From: Atherinomorus stipes
Lineage: Eukaryota; Chordata; Actinopteri; Atheriniformes; Atherinidae
Direction of reading: 5' to 3'
Length of the DNA stretch: 64,000 bases
Assembly: GCA_023101725.1 (NCBI GenBank)
Contig: JALJCO010001448.1
Location: 558,001-622,000 of the forward strand
Position numbers and translations under genes: made by a program. Positions 22,250-33,900 of the stretch are shown in pieces (position 1 is the stretch's first letter; each line of letters starts with the position of its first letter). The notes beneath the pieces were generated by a model, which saw only the letters and a list, made by a program, of their open reading frames with translations, ran no database searches and was not told the origin of the DNA.

Positions 22250-22910
22250 TCCAGTGTTTCTTTCTTTCCCCATTAGCCTCTAACGCATCAGTTAATTCTT
22301 CAGTCTTGTACTCTATCAAAACGTCGTCCAAGTCAATCTGATATTTACATTTATCAATACATGTTTCTTTGTATGGGAAAATATGCTCTCTCTTTTCTGT
22401 CTTCTGTCCATAATCTGCTACTTTATGTAAGTATGATTAATCATAGTCTTGTACTCTGATGGCCTCATTTTAAATTAAACCCATTTTTATCATCTTCTAA
22501 TGTTTTTCTTGCCAAATAATCAGCTCTGTTGTTCCCCACTACCGCAACATGAGCCGGCACCCAACCTCAATCCCTGCCTTGTTTATTCTGTAAAATACTT
22601 ATAATTTTCTGAGAGTAAATCAGGTCTGACCTCAAGATTTTGTTGTGCCTGTAGTACCACTGCTGAGTTACTACAGATGACTGCCTGAAATTGAAGTTTC
22701 CCCATCCCACCTAACTGCCGTCAGGACTCCCATCATCTCTGCTGTAAATACTGACGTATTATCTGGTAGTCCAGATGCATTTCCCGCTTCTAGAAGCCAC
22801 TCTGAGTCCTTTGAACCATCCATGTAAATTTGTAAATATCCACTCCAGTATTGTTCCAGCTGTGCAGAAGTTTTCTCCACTGCATCTCCTGATCTACCTC
22901 CTATCATCCA
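22250..22910 (-). pseudogene. LINE fragment: RNase H domain remnant
   Basis: A minus-strand frame (22907-22671) reads LQIYMDGSKDSEWLL followed by LPDNTSVFTAEMMGVL, the first two active-site blocks of retrotransposon RNase H (the YTDGS Asp and the F-x-A-E Glu). Frames continue downstream with many stops, with pieces such as GCRLMLR and ELII that fit the rest of an RNase H domain. RNase H is carried by I-clade and some other non-LTR elements. No reverse transcriptase remains, so this is a badly decayed 3' piece. Confidence 0.6.
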
Positions 22911-23734
22911 TCATCCATGAGTAGTTGCAGGTCAACAGTGGGGTCTGGAGGGACTCGGTTTCAATGTATACCACGGTATAAAAAAACCCGATACATTTTC
23001 CATCATACCTTGACCGCAATATGAACTTCATTCTGTCTTATAAAACACACGGAGAGAGTACAAGTCAGGTGTACACGCCTGTCCTGACACACACTCCCAG
23101 TTAGTGGCGGTAAATTAACGTTGCTCGCCAATGCCAACGCCATTAAACATCAAAGGAAGAAACACAGAAGGCATTGTTCAACCAAAATAAGTTTTTTATT
23201 TACCCAGACACTTAGAAACAATATATTTAAGAGCGTAGTCATGATACCATGGTATACTGTGACTTTATTGATAACTTTATGTACAATTTGACGTTTCTGG
23301 CTAAGGATGGAAGCTAGCCTTTTGGCTAAATCTGGCATATTTAGAAGTTTTTCTTTATTTTTTTATATGCACTCTGGCCCTATCAAATATACAAATAAAA
23401 TGAGAAAAAATATAGACCGATACCAGCTGATAAAGCCAGCATTGGCTGATAATATTGTGCATCGCTACAAATCATCTGCACTGTGGTGTTTCACAGACAT
23501 GTCTCATGAATGATATGGTGGAAAGGGAGTGGTTTCACCCCCAAAACACTGCTTCCATGTGAATAAAATACCTAAATCATTAAAAATGTAAGCAATTACA
23601 CCTCAGTTAGCGTGTGTGGACGTGGCCTTAATCTAAACCACTCTGGCTCTGACCAGTCAAAGCCCTGCAGACTCCCTTTGCTCTTTGGGGGACCCAGGTT
23701 AAATAAATGACCATGTTTTTAAAAGAAAAAAAAA

Positions 23735-25243
23735 AGTCTCACAATTTTAATAATACTTTATTACATCTGTGAAAATGTACACTGTCTTAATAAACAGGTT
23801 TAATCCCTACAGTTACATTTAAAAGTCAGTATGTACAACAATGTCAACATGAAATAAGAAACATCTTTAAAACTGCTCCTTGCAGAGCCTGCTCTACATT
23901 GCTAAATTTATACAGCCTAACGACAGTTAGTTTTCCCTCCATCTGAACAGTGTTCAACTAAAACAAACCATCCGTACATCGAGTCATTAGTTGTTGTGTT
24001 TAGTAACGACAGAGCTGTGGGCGACATTCTGCCCCGCTGAGCCCGGGAAGGCCAAACGTCAGGCTCAAACCGGCACACCCACCCACGCTCTTCAGGGTGA
24101 ACTGACACAAACAAGGCAGTTTGTTTCATGTCTGGTAGGTTTTAGGTTTGTCTTAACTCCCGTATCTGGTGGATTACCAACACTGCTACTGGAAATCTGA
24201 GACAAACACTGCTGCAACCCTCGCTGCAAAGTCCCCCTCTGAACCGACTCAAACCCAGTGGGTTAAACCTGAGATGCCTGAATACAGCCAAAGAAAGGAG
24301 GACACACCCAGCATCTGATCATACGCTGCCATGACATCAATGTGGAGGTTATTTCAGTCCTCGCAGAAGAAAATGACAAGAAAAGGATGTGAAAAGATGA
24401 AATGCACCTTCATTCATGCATCAGTCAGGATATAAAACAGTGCCACCCTGTGGTCGGTGCAGGAACTGCACACAAACCACCGTACATTCAGCCTGGATGC
24501 ACGCTGAATGTCCTAAATTAAGATAAGTACCTTAAAAAATCTGAAAAATGTAAGTGTTGACATGATCACATGATAAAAAGAACAAATATAAAACCAAGAA
24601 ATGGAATCTGGTGGGTTTGAAGTACCTTGAAATGAAGTGGAGATGTCTGAAATGTGTGTGTTTCCGGGTTGTGAAGGCAGATCTGGCAGATAAAACCATC
24701 TGGAAGTTTGCGTTAGGAGGACGTGCTGATGCAGCACCGTGGGCTGAGGTAGAACGGTGTTAAACTGATATCTGCAGCCGCTTCAGGCTGTCTGAAAGCT
24801 TCTCCTCGCAAAATTTCAACCTGTTTCTTCAGTATTTCATATCAGAAACTTTAGAACAGGGGAGCTTAAAGGAAATAACTTCTGACTGTACAGCAGCGAC
24901 AAACACACAAACTGTAAGAGGTACCGCTTCAGAAAACCGACTCCGGAGGGAAAACTGTCACATCAGCCTCCAGACCAGGTCGAGTTTTCATCCCAGCACG
25001 TGTTCTGCTCGGCTCTTCATCGCGTTGCATGACAGCAGGCCTGACGGGGGCCTTTCAGACTCCCCACGTTGTCCATCTATCTTCAGTGTCTGTGCATCCT
25101 GCTGCTGCAGAGGACTCAGATGTCCACTAAATGCTACCGAAGCACACGGCAAGAACAGAAAATGTGCTGGGACGTGAACTTTATCCATCTTCTGATCTGT
25201 AGCTGGAAAACATCCCAACGGTGACTCAGCGAGACGCTTTCTG
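23735..25243 (-). other. plxnb1: Probable 3' UTR of plexin-B1
   Basis: This sequence follows the plexin stop codon and contains no recognisable repeat. A canonical AATAAA occurs on the minus strand at 23762-23757, about 15-25 bases before an A-rich end. The extent is inferred from that signal only. Confidence 0.5.
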
Positions 25244-28200
25244 TCACAAATCGGTGACTTTATTCTCCACGGCAGCAGCGATCTGCTGCAGGCGGTACCC
25301 CAGCTGCATCTTCTGCGCCGTGGGGTCCTCCTCCAGCGCCGTTATGATCTGGAAGAGAGAGGAAAAACATTTCAACGGTTCGAATCCTTCATATCCCACC
25401 GTACAAAGGACAGACCTGATACAGGGGCAGCCGATATTTGCGTTTTTTGCTGGTATTGGCATCGGCCGATACATCAGGTGTGCTGGCTGATACCCCCACT
25501 CGGCATAATTTACAGAAGTTTTTATATACGTCCTCAAAATTATTCATACCCTCCAATTAAAGAACTAAACCAAAGAAAATAAGTTTAAAAAAATCTACAA
25601 AATTATTAATTTTGCTTTTGAATTGTGGTTGGAAATAAAAATAAATATAAAAAAAGGCAAACAAACAAAACTGTCCCAGACACATTAGAGCATCTTTCCC
25701 ATGAACAGTGGAGCAACTTACCTGTCTACAGGAGCAGACGTCTGATTGGACGTGACAGAAAACACCTGATTGCAGTGATTGCCTCAACAAAATTTTAGCT
25801 TCAGAGCTCCATCATGCTTGTTTGTTTGTTTTATCTTTTATGTGTTTGTTTTTAATATTTCTTTCAAACCACAATTCAAAATCAATGTCATGATTTTAAT
25901 GTAATTTTTATTTATGATCACTTTTGTCAATTTAATCTTATTTCACGGTTAGATATTTTTTCTTCTTTAATTGGAGGGCATGAATAATTTTGAGGATGAC
26001 TTTATATACGTATTACAAAATAAATTTTTCTATTTAATATTCATTCACAAGTGCACTGTTTCTTTTTTATATATTTATTTGAATCTATTTAATTAATTTG
26101 GGAGTCAAATGCAGTTTCGGCCCCAAACATGGGCGGGTTTTATCAGCCATCAGCTGATGAGTAAATTTTGGTATCTGCCTCAACCCTAAAAAATCTGTAT
26201 TGGTCGATCCCTGGTATAGACACGTTTAGAAACAGCCCATGAACTGAAAACCAGACTCATATCCAGAGATGATTCTAGGATGAGAGGTTTAGAGGTGCTG
26301 AGCATCTACAGAGCTGCCTGGCCAGACGAGATAAATGTCATTCATTTGTAGTTTGATACAGTTACATCCTTACATGTGTGAAAGATCAGCAAAACACTAT
26401 TTGTGAAAGTCTGAGACTAATTATCAAGAGAGAAGCTGAGTTCCAGCATATTGCTGCCTTGTTCCAACGGTGAACCAGATCCACCAAAACCCACATTTTC
26501 CTCCTTATTTACAAAGTTTCTTTATTTTTTGCAGCTTTTCCTTGTTGCAGTTGTTTTATGTTTTTGCTGCTTTTTCTTGTTGCAGTTGTTTTATTTTTTG
26601 CAGCTTTTTCTTGTTGCAGTTGTTTTATTTTTTGCAGCTTTTCCTTGTTGCAGTTCTTTTTGTTTTTGCTGTTTTCCTTGTTGCAGTTCTTTTATTTTTT
26701 GCAGCTTTTCCTTGTTGCAGTTCTTTTATTTTTTGCAGCTTTTCCTTGTTGCAGTTGTTTTTGTTTTTGCTGCTTTTCCTTGTTGCAGTTCTTTTTGTTT
26801 TTTTGCTTTTTCTTGTTGCAGTTCTTGTATATGAAACACATTCACACATGTGGGCTACCGTACCCAACCCCCAGTTTGGGAACCGCTGATCTAAAGGATA
26901 AACGAGATTTAAGTGACTTTAACAGAATTAGTGGACAGTCCTCTTCTCAGATCTGTGCCGTCTCACACCTGTCATCCTCACAGCTGTTTCCTCTGAGAAA
27001 CTGTAAGACCTCGTACAGAAAAGAGTGTGTTGTCTGGCTCTAAACACAGATCTCAGTTCACCCCCCAGAGTTACACACTTCTGTTCCTGAGTAACTGTAG
27101 ATGATATAAGGGATGGTGCTCAGGGGTGGCGGACATCTAGCAGGGTTTAAGGGTTAATTGTTAGAAATATTCCTGAAATCTTCTTTGCGTCTCCTTGAAG
27201 TTTTGAAGGATGTGGTTTCAGGTCATGTGAGAACATTTTTTTAATAGAAAACGACTCAGAGTGGGTGTAGTGTGTCACTTCAGCTGACTTGGATCTAAAT
27301 AATAAGCAGATTTTGACCTCTCTTGCTGCCCGCATGCTCACATTGCAACGGTTTATGTTTGGAAAGATACCTGGTCGTAGTATTTATTGATGTACTTGTA
27401 GAGCTCGTGCAGCGCCACCAGGTAGTTGAGCTCTCCTGAGTAGTTCTGAAACAGAAAGCATTGAGGTGAGTGGCTGCTCGTCTGCTCTCCGCTATGTGGA
27501 ACGTGGAGCTGGACTCACCCTGGACAGTTCGGCCAGAGCAGAGTTCATCTCCTGGTCGCTGGCTGAGATGGTCTGCCGGATGTCAGCGTAGTACCTGCCG
27601 AGACCAGCATCGTCATTAGTTTACCAATAAAAATAAAAACACCTGCTTCGAAACAAATCACAACATCAGCTGCTTGTAGTGGAGAAAAAGTTTTCACACC
27701 CCCGTTGATATAAAAAAATAAAAGTGATCTTTGGCTTGAACAGGAGACTTTCCGGTTGTGTCCTACATGTGACAACAATCTCCTGGTCGGGGTGGGCGAC
27801 ACTGAAATCTTTCCTGTCAATACGACAGCTGCAGTTTATGGTACTTTTTCATCTATACCGATACTTTTTGTCCCTTAAAAGAAAATCACATTATTGTGCA
27901 GTTTGCATAAATATCTTGAATGTCAGGGCAATATTTGATATAAGTAAAACTGGAGAACAAATTTACTGGAAAGAAATGCTTTTAAAAGAAAAATAAATTA
28001 TATTGATTAATAAAGGAAACAAAAATAAGATTAAAAACTTCTTTCAATTATCAAATAACTTAAGTACTGGTTAAGATCAATGTTACAGTATGTATGTAAT
28101 GTTACATTTTCCTTATTCAGTGGAAAATGTTCAGATAGAAAATTCTATAGTAATATTATAAATTGACCAAAACATAAAGGGCAATAACCTGTATTAAAGC

Positions 28201-30952
28201 ACTGAAAAATACCAAAAAATCATCATCACTAAGGGCCGGACCTATCAAAGGTTTGCGTGTATAAAAACGTGAGCCATCTCATTGCTCACGCAAAAAAATG
28301 TACAAACTGATCTATTAACAGCGCCCTATAAAGAGGTTTGGTCTTTCAAACCTGCTAAATCGCGCCTCTTATCCATTTAGTCCTTTTTCTGCAATGAATA
28401 TGCAACATGGGGCGTTTACACGCAAAAGTGTGTGTAATGGGAGGAGAAAATGGAAATATATTCATTTAGCACTCACAAGGCGATTTATCAACCGTGAGAC
28501 GGATTGCTTTGCTGGTTTTTTGCGCCTAATTTAGTACGTCTGAAAAGCAGGTGCAACTTGCAACTTTGTGCAAAGAAGGCTGCAACTTCTGAGAGGGAAT
28601 CCTGGACACACACATCTGATTCAAAATCATTTTTCATGAGCAGTGAGGGCAGCGTATTTAGTTCTTATTGCTGATTCAATAAAAATCAACACAGCAAACC
28701 ACTATTTAACGGGTGGTGTAAAATATTCTGGATAAATGAAAGTTTGCAGCCACTGTGGAGCTCCATGAGAACTAAAGCTTCATTAATTGTGTCTTTTTAT
28801 TTCCCCTTTTTGCCAATGTCACGTTCTAACTTGGACTTTAACAGCTGAACAGGACCACAGGATCATCTGGCAGCGCGAGCTCTGAAGCCATTAGTATTGT
28901 GCCAAACTGCGCACCTCCTGCGTAATAGAGACCATGTTGGAGCTGCAGACACTTTCATTTGTTCAGCGACTCCTGATCCATGTCCTCATAAGCTGGACAC
29001 TTCTGAGACTCTGCACGGATACCTGTTGTATTTTTTTATATTTATTTTACTTATTTTAGATTATTTTAATTTCCATCCTAATATCTTCATCCTCATCTGG
29101 CGTCATATTTCCTTTTGCGCTGTTGTCTCTCGTAATTCGTCACGCTGCAAACCTTGAAACACGCGAAACCTCATTTATATAGGGGCGTTTCCAACACGTT
29201 TGCACCCGCTGTCATGTGCGTCTTCATTCTTGCTAAATCACTCGCAAACCGTGGTTCAGCCCCTCGCGCAAAATTCTAAATTGTACGGGCAAATTACTAC
29301 ACGCAAATTTGGACCTTAATAAATCCGGCCCTAGAGTAGCAGCATCATCATGACATCTGATTGGCTACCACCATCATGTGACAAAGAAACTAGAATTTCC
29401 TGCTTTCACATCATTTCATGCCTAAACCTCTTTGCAGGCAATGAAATGAAACAAATTGCATGTTTTGTATCTTTACAGCGGTATCACGATACTCAAAAAA
29501 GTACCAGTTACGATATTTTATCTGGCTGGTGTCGAAGTATCGACTCCAGGGTATCGACATGCCCATCCCTATCAACTGGACTCTCCAGATCAGTTCAGTT
29601 CTTTTTATTGAAAAAATTTTTTTTCATTGATAACGCGTTTAAAGGTCAAAAGACCAAAACATTTGTCTGGGACAATTTCATTTTTTTGTTTTTTAAAAAA
29701 TAGTTATTTTCAACTTCAATTTAAAAGCAATATTTCATTTCACTAAATTATAATTTTGAGAATTTTTATCTATCATTAGTTTCTTTAGTTCCTTGTTATT
29801 TAAATTACTATTGTGAATTTAGCCTTTTCTTTAATGGGAAGGTTTTAATATTTTTGAGGATGACTATACAGTTTGTATTGTTACTTTTTATATGTAGTGA
29901 TATTTTTTTATGTAATGTTATATACATGTATGTAACGTCACTTTAATATTTAATGTTATTTTTGATCCAAACGTAACATTTTTTTCTAATGTCGTTACAT
30001 CAGACATTACTCATTTCTAGGACTACTCTACTCATTTAAAAGACTACTTTACAGATTTCGTGGTGAACTGTGCTGCTATCCTCTGGTTTTGACTGAAAGT
30101 AACGTGGTTTTCTTTTAGGAGATAACATTTCCATTTTCTACTGTGTTTCAGCTGAATTTACTCTGACACAGTAACACATACTTTGATTCTGACACTTCTG
30201 TATCTCACAGGTCTCAGCTTTCGTTTAACACCAAGGTTAAACATACAGCTCTTGCTGGACGACGAGATGCATTCCTTGTTATGGTTTCAGGTTAAAAGTG
30301 GTGTGAATACTTTTCATATCCACTGTAATGTTATATAACATCTTTGTTTTATAGTTTTGTAGTTACATCCAGGAAAAAAGGGCAAGCAAACCTTTCCACC
30401 ATCTGTTTGTAGCGAGGAATGTCTCTGGCGTACAGCAGCTTGTTGATGGGGGAATCCTGTTGCCAGAGAAAAGAAAAAGACCCAGATCTCAGAGCAGGAA
30501 CACGAGATTTAACATCAATCCCCAGCTCACACAAAAACTGCATCACCAGAACATTTTCGGACTCACCCGACCAAGCTTGTGCTCTGCAATGGTGCAGGAG
30601 TCCATGAAGGTCTGCGCGATGACGGAGAGGACGGCATCCACGTGGTCCGACGCCTGCACGTCGAAGATGAACTGCGGGTTCTTGATGATGTTGATCCAGA
30701 AGCGCAGAGGGAGGCTGAAGAACAGAGGGGACATCATCAGCTCGGCTGACAGAGATGATCAGAACACCTCCAGACTCTCCCAGTCCTGCACCTGTTGGTC
30801 TTCCAGATGTGGATGGTCTCTGAGTCCGTGATGCTGTGCTGTCCTGCCTGGTCATCCAGCAGGTCAAAGAAGTACTTGACGGCCAAGGGTACGGGACGGC
30901 TGGTGCTGAGGATCACGGTGAACAGGTCATCTACAAACTTCTGCAGCGTCCC
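25244..30952 (-). CDS. plxnb1: plxnb1 exons 24-29: C-terminal half of GAP domain and PDZ ligand
   Basis: Encodes residues 1351-1559. [11 protein letters not shown] opens the second GAP half. [15 protein letters not shown] holds the third GAP arginine (residue 1408), equivalent to the mammalian plexin-B1 residue whose mutation abolishes GAP activity. The block continues through [17 protein letters not shown] and [14 protein letters not shown] to [11 protein letters not shown]. The final VTDL is the class I PDZ ligand through which B-plexins bind PDZ-RhoGEF/LARG and activate RhoA (known for the family). All six exons have consistent phases and no frame break. The introns hold a minisatellite and nested MITEs. 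Confidence 0.95.
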
Positions 30953-33900
30953 CTGAGTCATGAAGGAGGAGGAAGAAGATGAAGAGTGAAGATGTGCTGT
31001 CTGCCTGTATGGACGGTGTGGTTAAAGTTTTGTGAGGGAAGGACAAGGTTGTGTTGATGTGAGAGGGTTGTTTTGGTTTAACAAAGGTTATAATAGTTTT
31101 GCATTTTTAATTAGTTTCAGTTTATTTAGTTTTGACTTTTTTTTTGTTTTTAAATTCAGTTAGTTATAGTTAGTTTTTTGAACAGGTTTGCTTTTTTTTT
31201 TTTTTTATTAGTGTTTGTTTTTTGGAAAATGCTTAGTTATAGTTTGTTTTTTTTCATGAATTATACGTATTTGTCTGTTTGACATTCAAAATCATCAGAA
31301 AGTCACTTGTAGTAAAACCGGTAGAGCAAAGTAAATAGATTAAATAGAAATAGATTTCATATCAACCCAAAAGCCTTCTGTATTAAACAAATTTACAAAG
31401 ACTAAAACTAAGGAGGTCTCAGCAATTAATTTTAGTTCGTTTTGTAATGACACAATACAGTTTCAGCCAGTTCTCGAGTCATTTTTATTCTTATTTCAGT
31501 TCATGAAAATGTCTATTCAATTTCAGTTTCATTTTTTCATTAGTTTACCTATAATGACCTTGGAATTAACTTGTTAAATTGCACAGCTGTGCGATCTGCT
31601 CTCGACATCCACAGGCATGACTGGGATAAAACCAGCGATTGTGTGAGCTTTAACTGTAACATAAATAAATAAATAAAATGATAGCCCCGGCTGTACCGGG
31701 TTTGAAGGGCAAGGAGAACAACCGTTTGGGGTTCAAACAAAAGACTGTAAAAAAAAAAAAAATGGATGTAGTATCAGGTTACGTCTGAAGAGCTAAAAGT
31801 GAAGCCAGTTGGGCGTTTACCACCGTCACCATCTTGCCGTATCACATGTGTCATCATTCCTGGAAAATACTAAAATGGGCAAAGACAAGGCCGCTCAGAG
31901 CCTTGGGGAAAATGATTGACAGCTAAGCTAATGCTAACCGAGCTAATCAGAGGTGATCAGGAATGAATGAAGATAGACAGTTTAATTTAAAGGTAAGATG
32001 CACTCAGACTTGCTGTTAACCAGCTAAAAACCACTGTTGTGCAACTATGCTACAGGCTGAGGCCGTCCTGGTAACAAGCGGGAAGCTAACTATTAGCCTC
32101 CACGGCTAAAACCGTCATCCAGTCTGTCCCCTGTCAATCAAAAGCACATAATCCTTGAATTATGAGTAATTTAAGGGTTAATAGTGCGTTTGAGTTGTCT
32201 TAGAACTCGTTTTTCCGAGGTAATTTTCTGAGGAAGTGACATAATGAACTCCTTATTTGCAGATACGAGCTCATGAATTGCAGAGGACCCTGAGATTGAA
32301 GATTTAAAGATGGCTGTGTCCAGTACCATTGTTGTGTTTATTAAACTTCTATACAAGATATTTTCTGTTCATAAGATTACAGTGTAAACAGCACTGAGTT
32401 GTTGTTATTGAATTTTACATTCTCACTTATTTTCTTTTTTTCCCTTTATAACACTGAATACGTGTAGTTGATTAAATGCACACTAAAACTGGCTGCTGTT
32501 GTCATGGTAACATTGTTTTAACGTCTGCATTATTTTTCTAGCTAGAAATTTATTAATTTCAAGCTGTTCTAGCTCACAAATTGGCTGTTTTTCTTGAGCT
32601 GGTGAAACTGGAATGCAAATTACCTAGAAATGACATCACCAACTAGGGTCTGCTTGGAATCCAGAGACAACTGGAACGCACCATAAAACCTAAACTTGAC
32701 CTACTAAACCTAAAATGATTTTCTGAACCACTGTCAACATGTTCATTTCTGCTGTGAAGTTGGTCTTTCAACATGGGAGTTTATGGAGATCTGCTCTGTT
32801 TTGGAGCCAGCCCCTTGTGGACTGGCTCAACTACTACTGTACAACAATCTTTGGGCAACCCAGAAGTGGCTTCACTTCTCCAGCAGTTTGACCCTTGGTT
32901 CAAACCAAGTTACCTCACTCATCTTCCCAGATCTACAAAGCAATCAGACTAGGCAGGAAAAAACTGGTGTAGCTTAGTCAGCTTTCCTCTGATTCCAGAA
33001 AGGGGTCTGCAGGACCTCACCGTATGGGCTCTGTGAGGATAAGCCCATAGTAAGAGTGGGGTATCAATCTATAAAACCACGACAGGAGAATATCCAAACA
33101 CGTTAGAGATTATTGGATCTTTTATGTGCTCAGGGTGTATAAGTATTTTAGGAGTCTATAGTGCATTCAAACTGGGTAAATATGGTCCCCCCCCCCCCCC
33201 CCCCCCCCCGGAAATGCAACGCCCCAGTTGACATGAAGGTGTACTTGACCTATTAAACTTAAAAAGATTTTTTGAACCGATTGTAAACATGTTTATTTCT
33301 GCTGTGAAGTTGGCCTTATTAACATGGGAGCCTGTGGGGATTGACTCCCTTTTGGAGCCAGCCCCTAGTGGATGAGGGGGGAACTGCAGTTTTTGCCACT
33401 TCCACACAGGCTTCACTTTTCACCGCTGGAGTTCCCTACTTAGTTCTGACCTAAGAAGTGAACTGTGGTCCTCTTTAAACCTGCGTACCTTCATGGATAG
33501 TAGACGGGTCAGGTAGATCTCAGGGATGGCCTTGGCCCTCTCCCTCTCCCTCAGGCTGCCCCGGCGGTGTTTAGGCAGCTCCGGCTCCTCACTGGCCTTC
33601 ACCAGATGCCACAGCTTCACTCCTCCTTCATCTGCATCCTCAAGCATTGGTGTCTCTGCACACACACAAGCAACGGTATCATTGTCTGACCAGGACACTT
33701 CATCTTCCTGAAAACTTATAAAGTTAAAGGAACTCACTCTCTCCAGCGATGTAGTCGTGGTTGTCATGGTGAATGTTCTTGCTGTGGCGAGGGACCAGCG
33801 CTACTGTTGCACCATCTGGGACCTAAAGCAAGACCAGACATGCGGCAACAATATTTCAGCATGTACCAACTTGCCCCTTTTGCTCCCTGGAAGTCCCGTC

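Larger units (their letters stand above)
21369..23468. mobile_element. Composite nested repeat block with GATGCACAATAT termini
   Basis: The outer ends CTAGGGATGCACAATATA and (reverse complement of the right end) GTAGCGATGCACAATATT bracket about 2.1 kb. Inside are a MITE at 21563-22124, a LINE RNase H fragment at about 22250-22910 and a further MITE-like segment at about 22958-23265. The unit made of outer element plus first inner MITE is repeated at 57.53-58.13 kb. Confidence 0.65.

Noticed and set aside
26451..27043. Overlapping plus-strand frames rich in Leu/Phe/Cys
   Set aside because: Translations of the minisatellite at 26519-26834; the periodic peptides follow the DNA unit.
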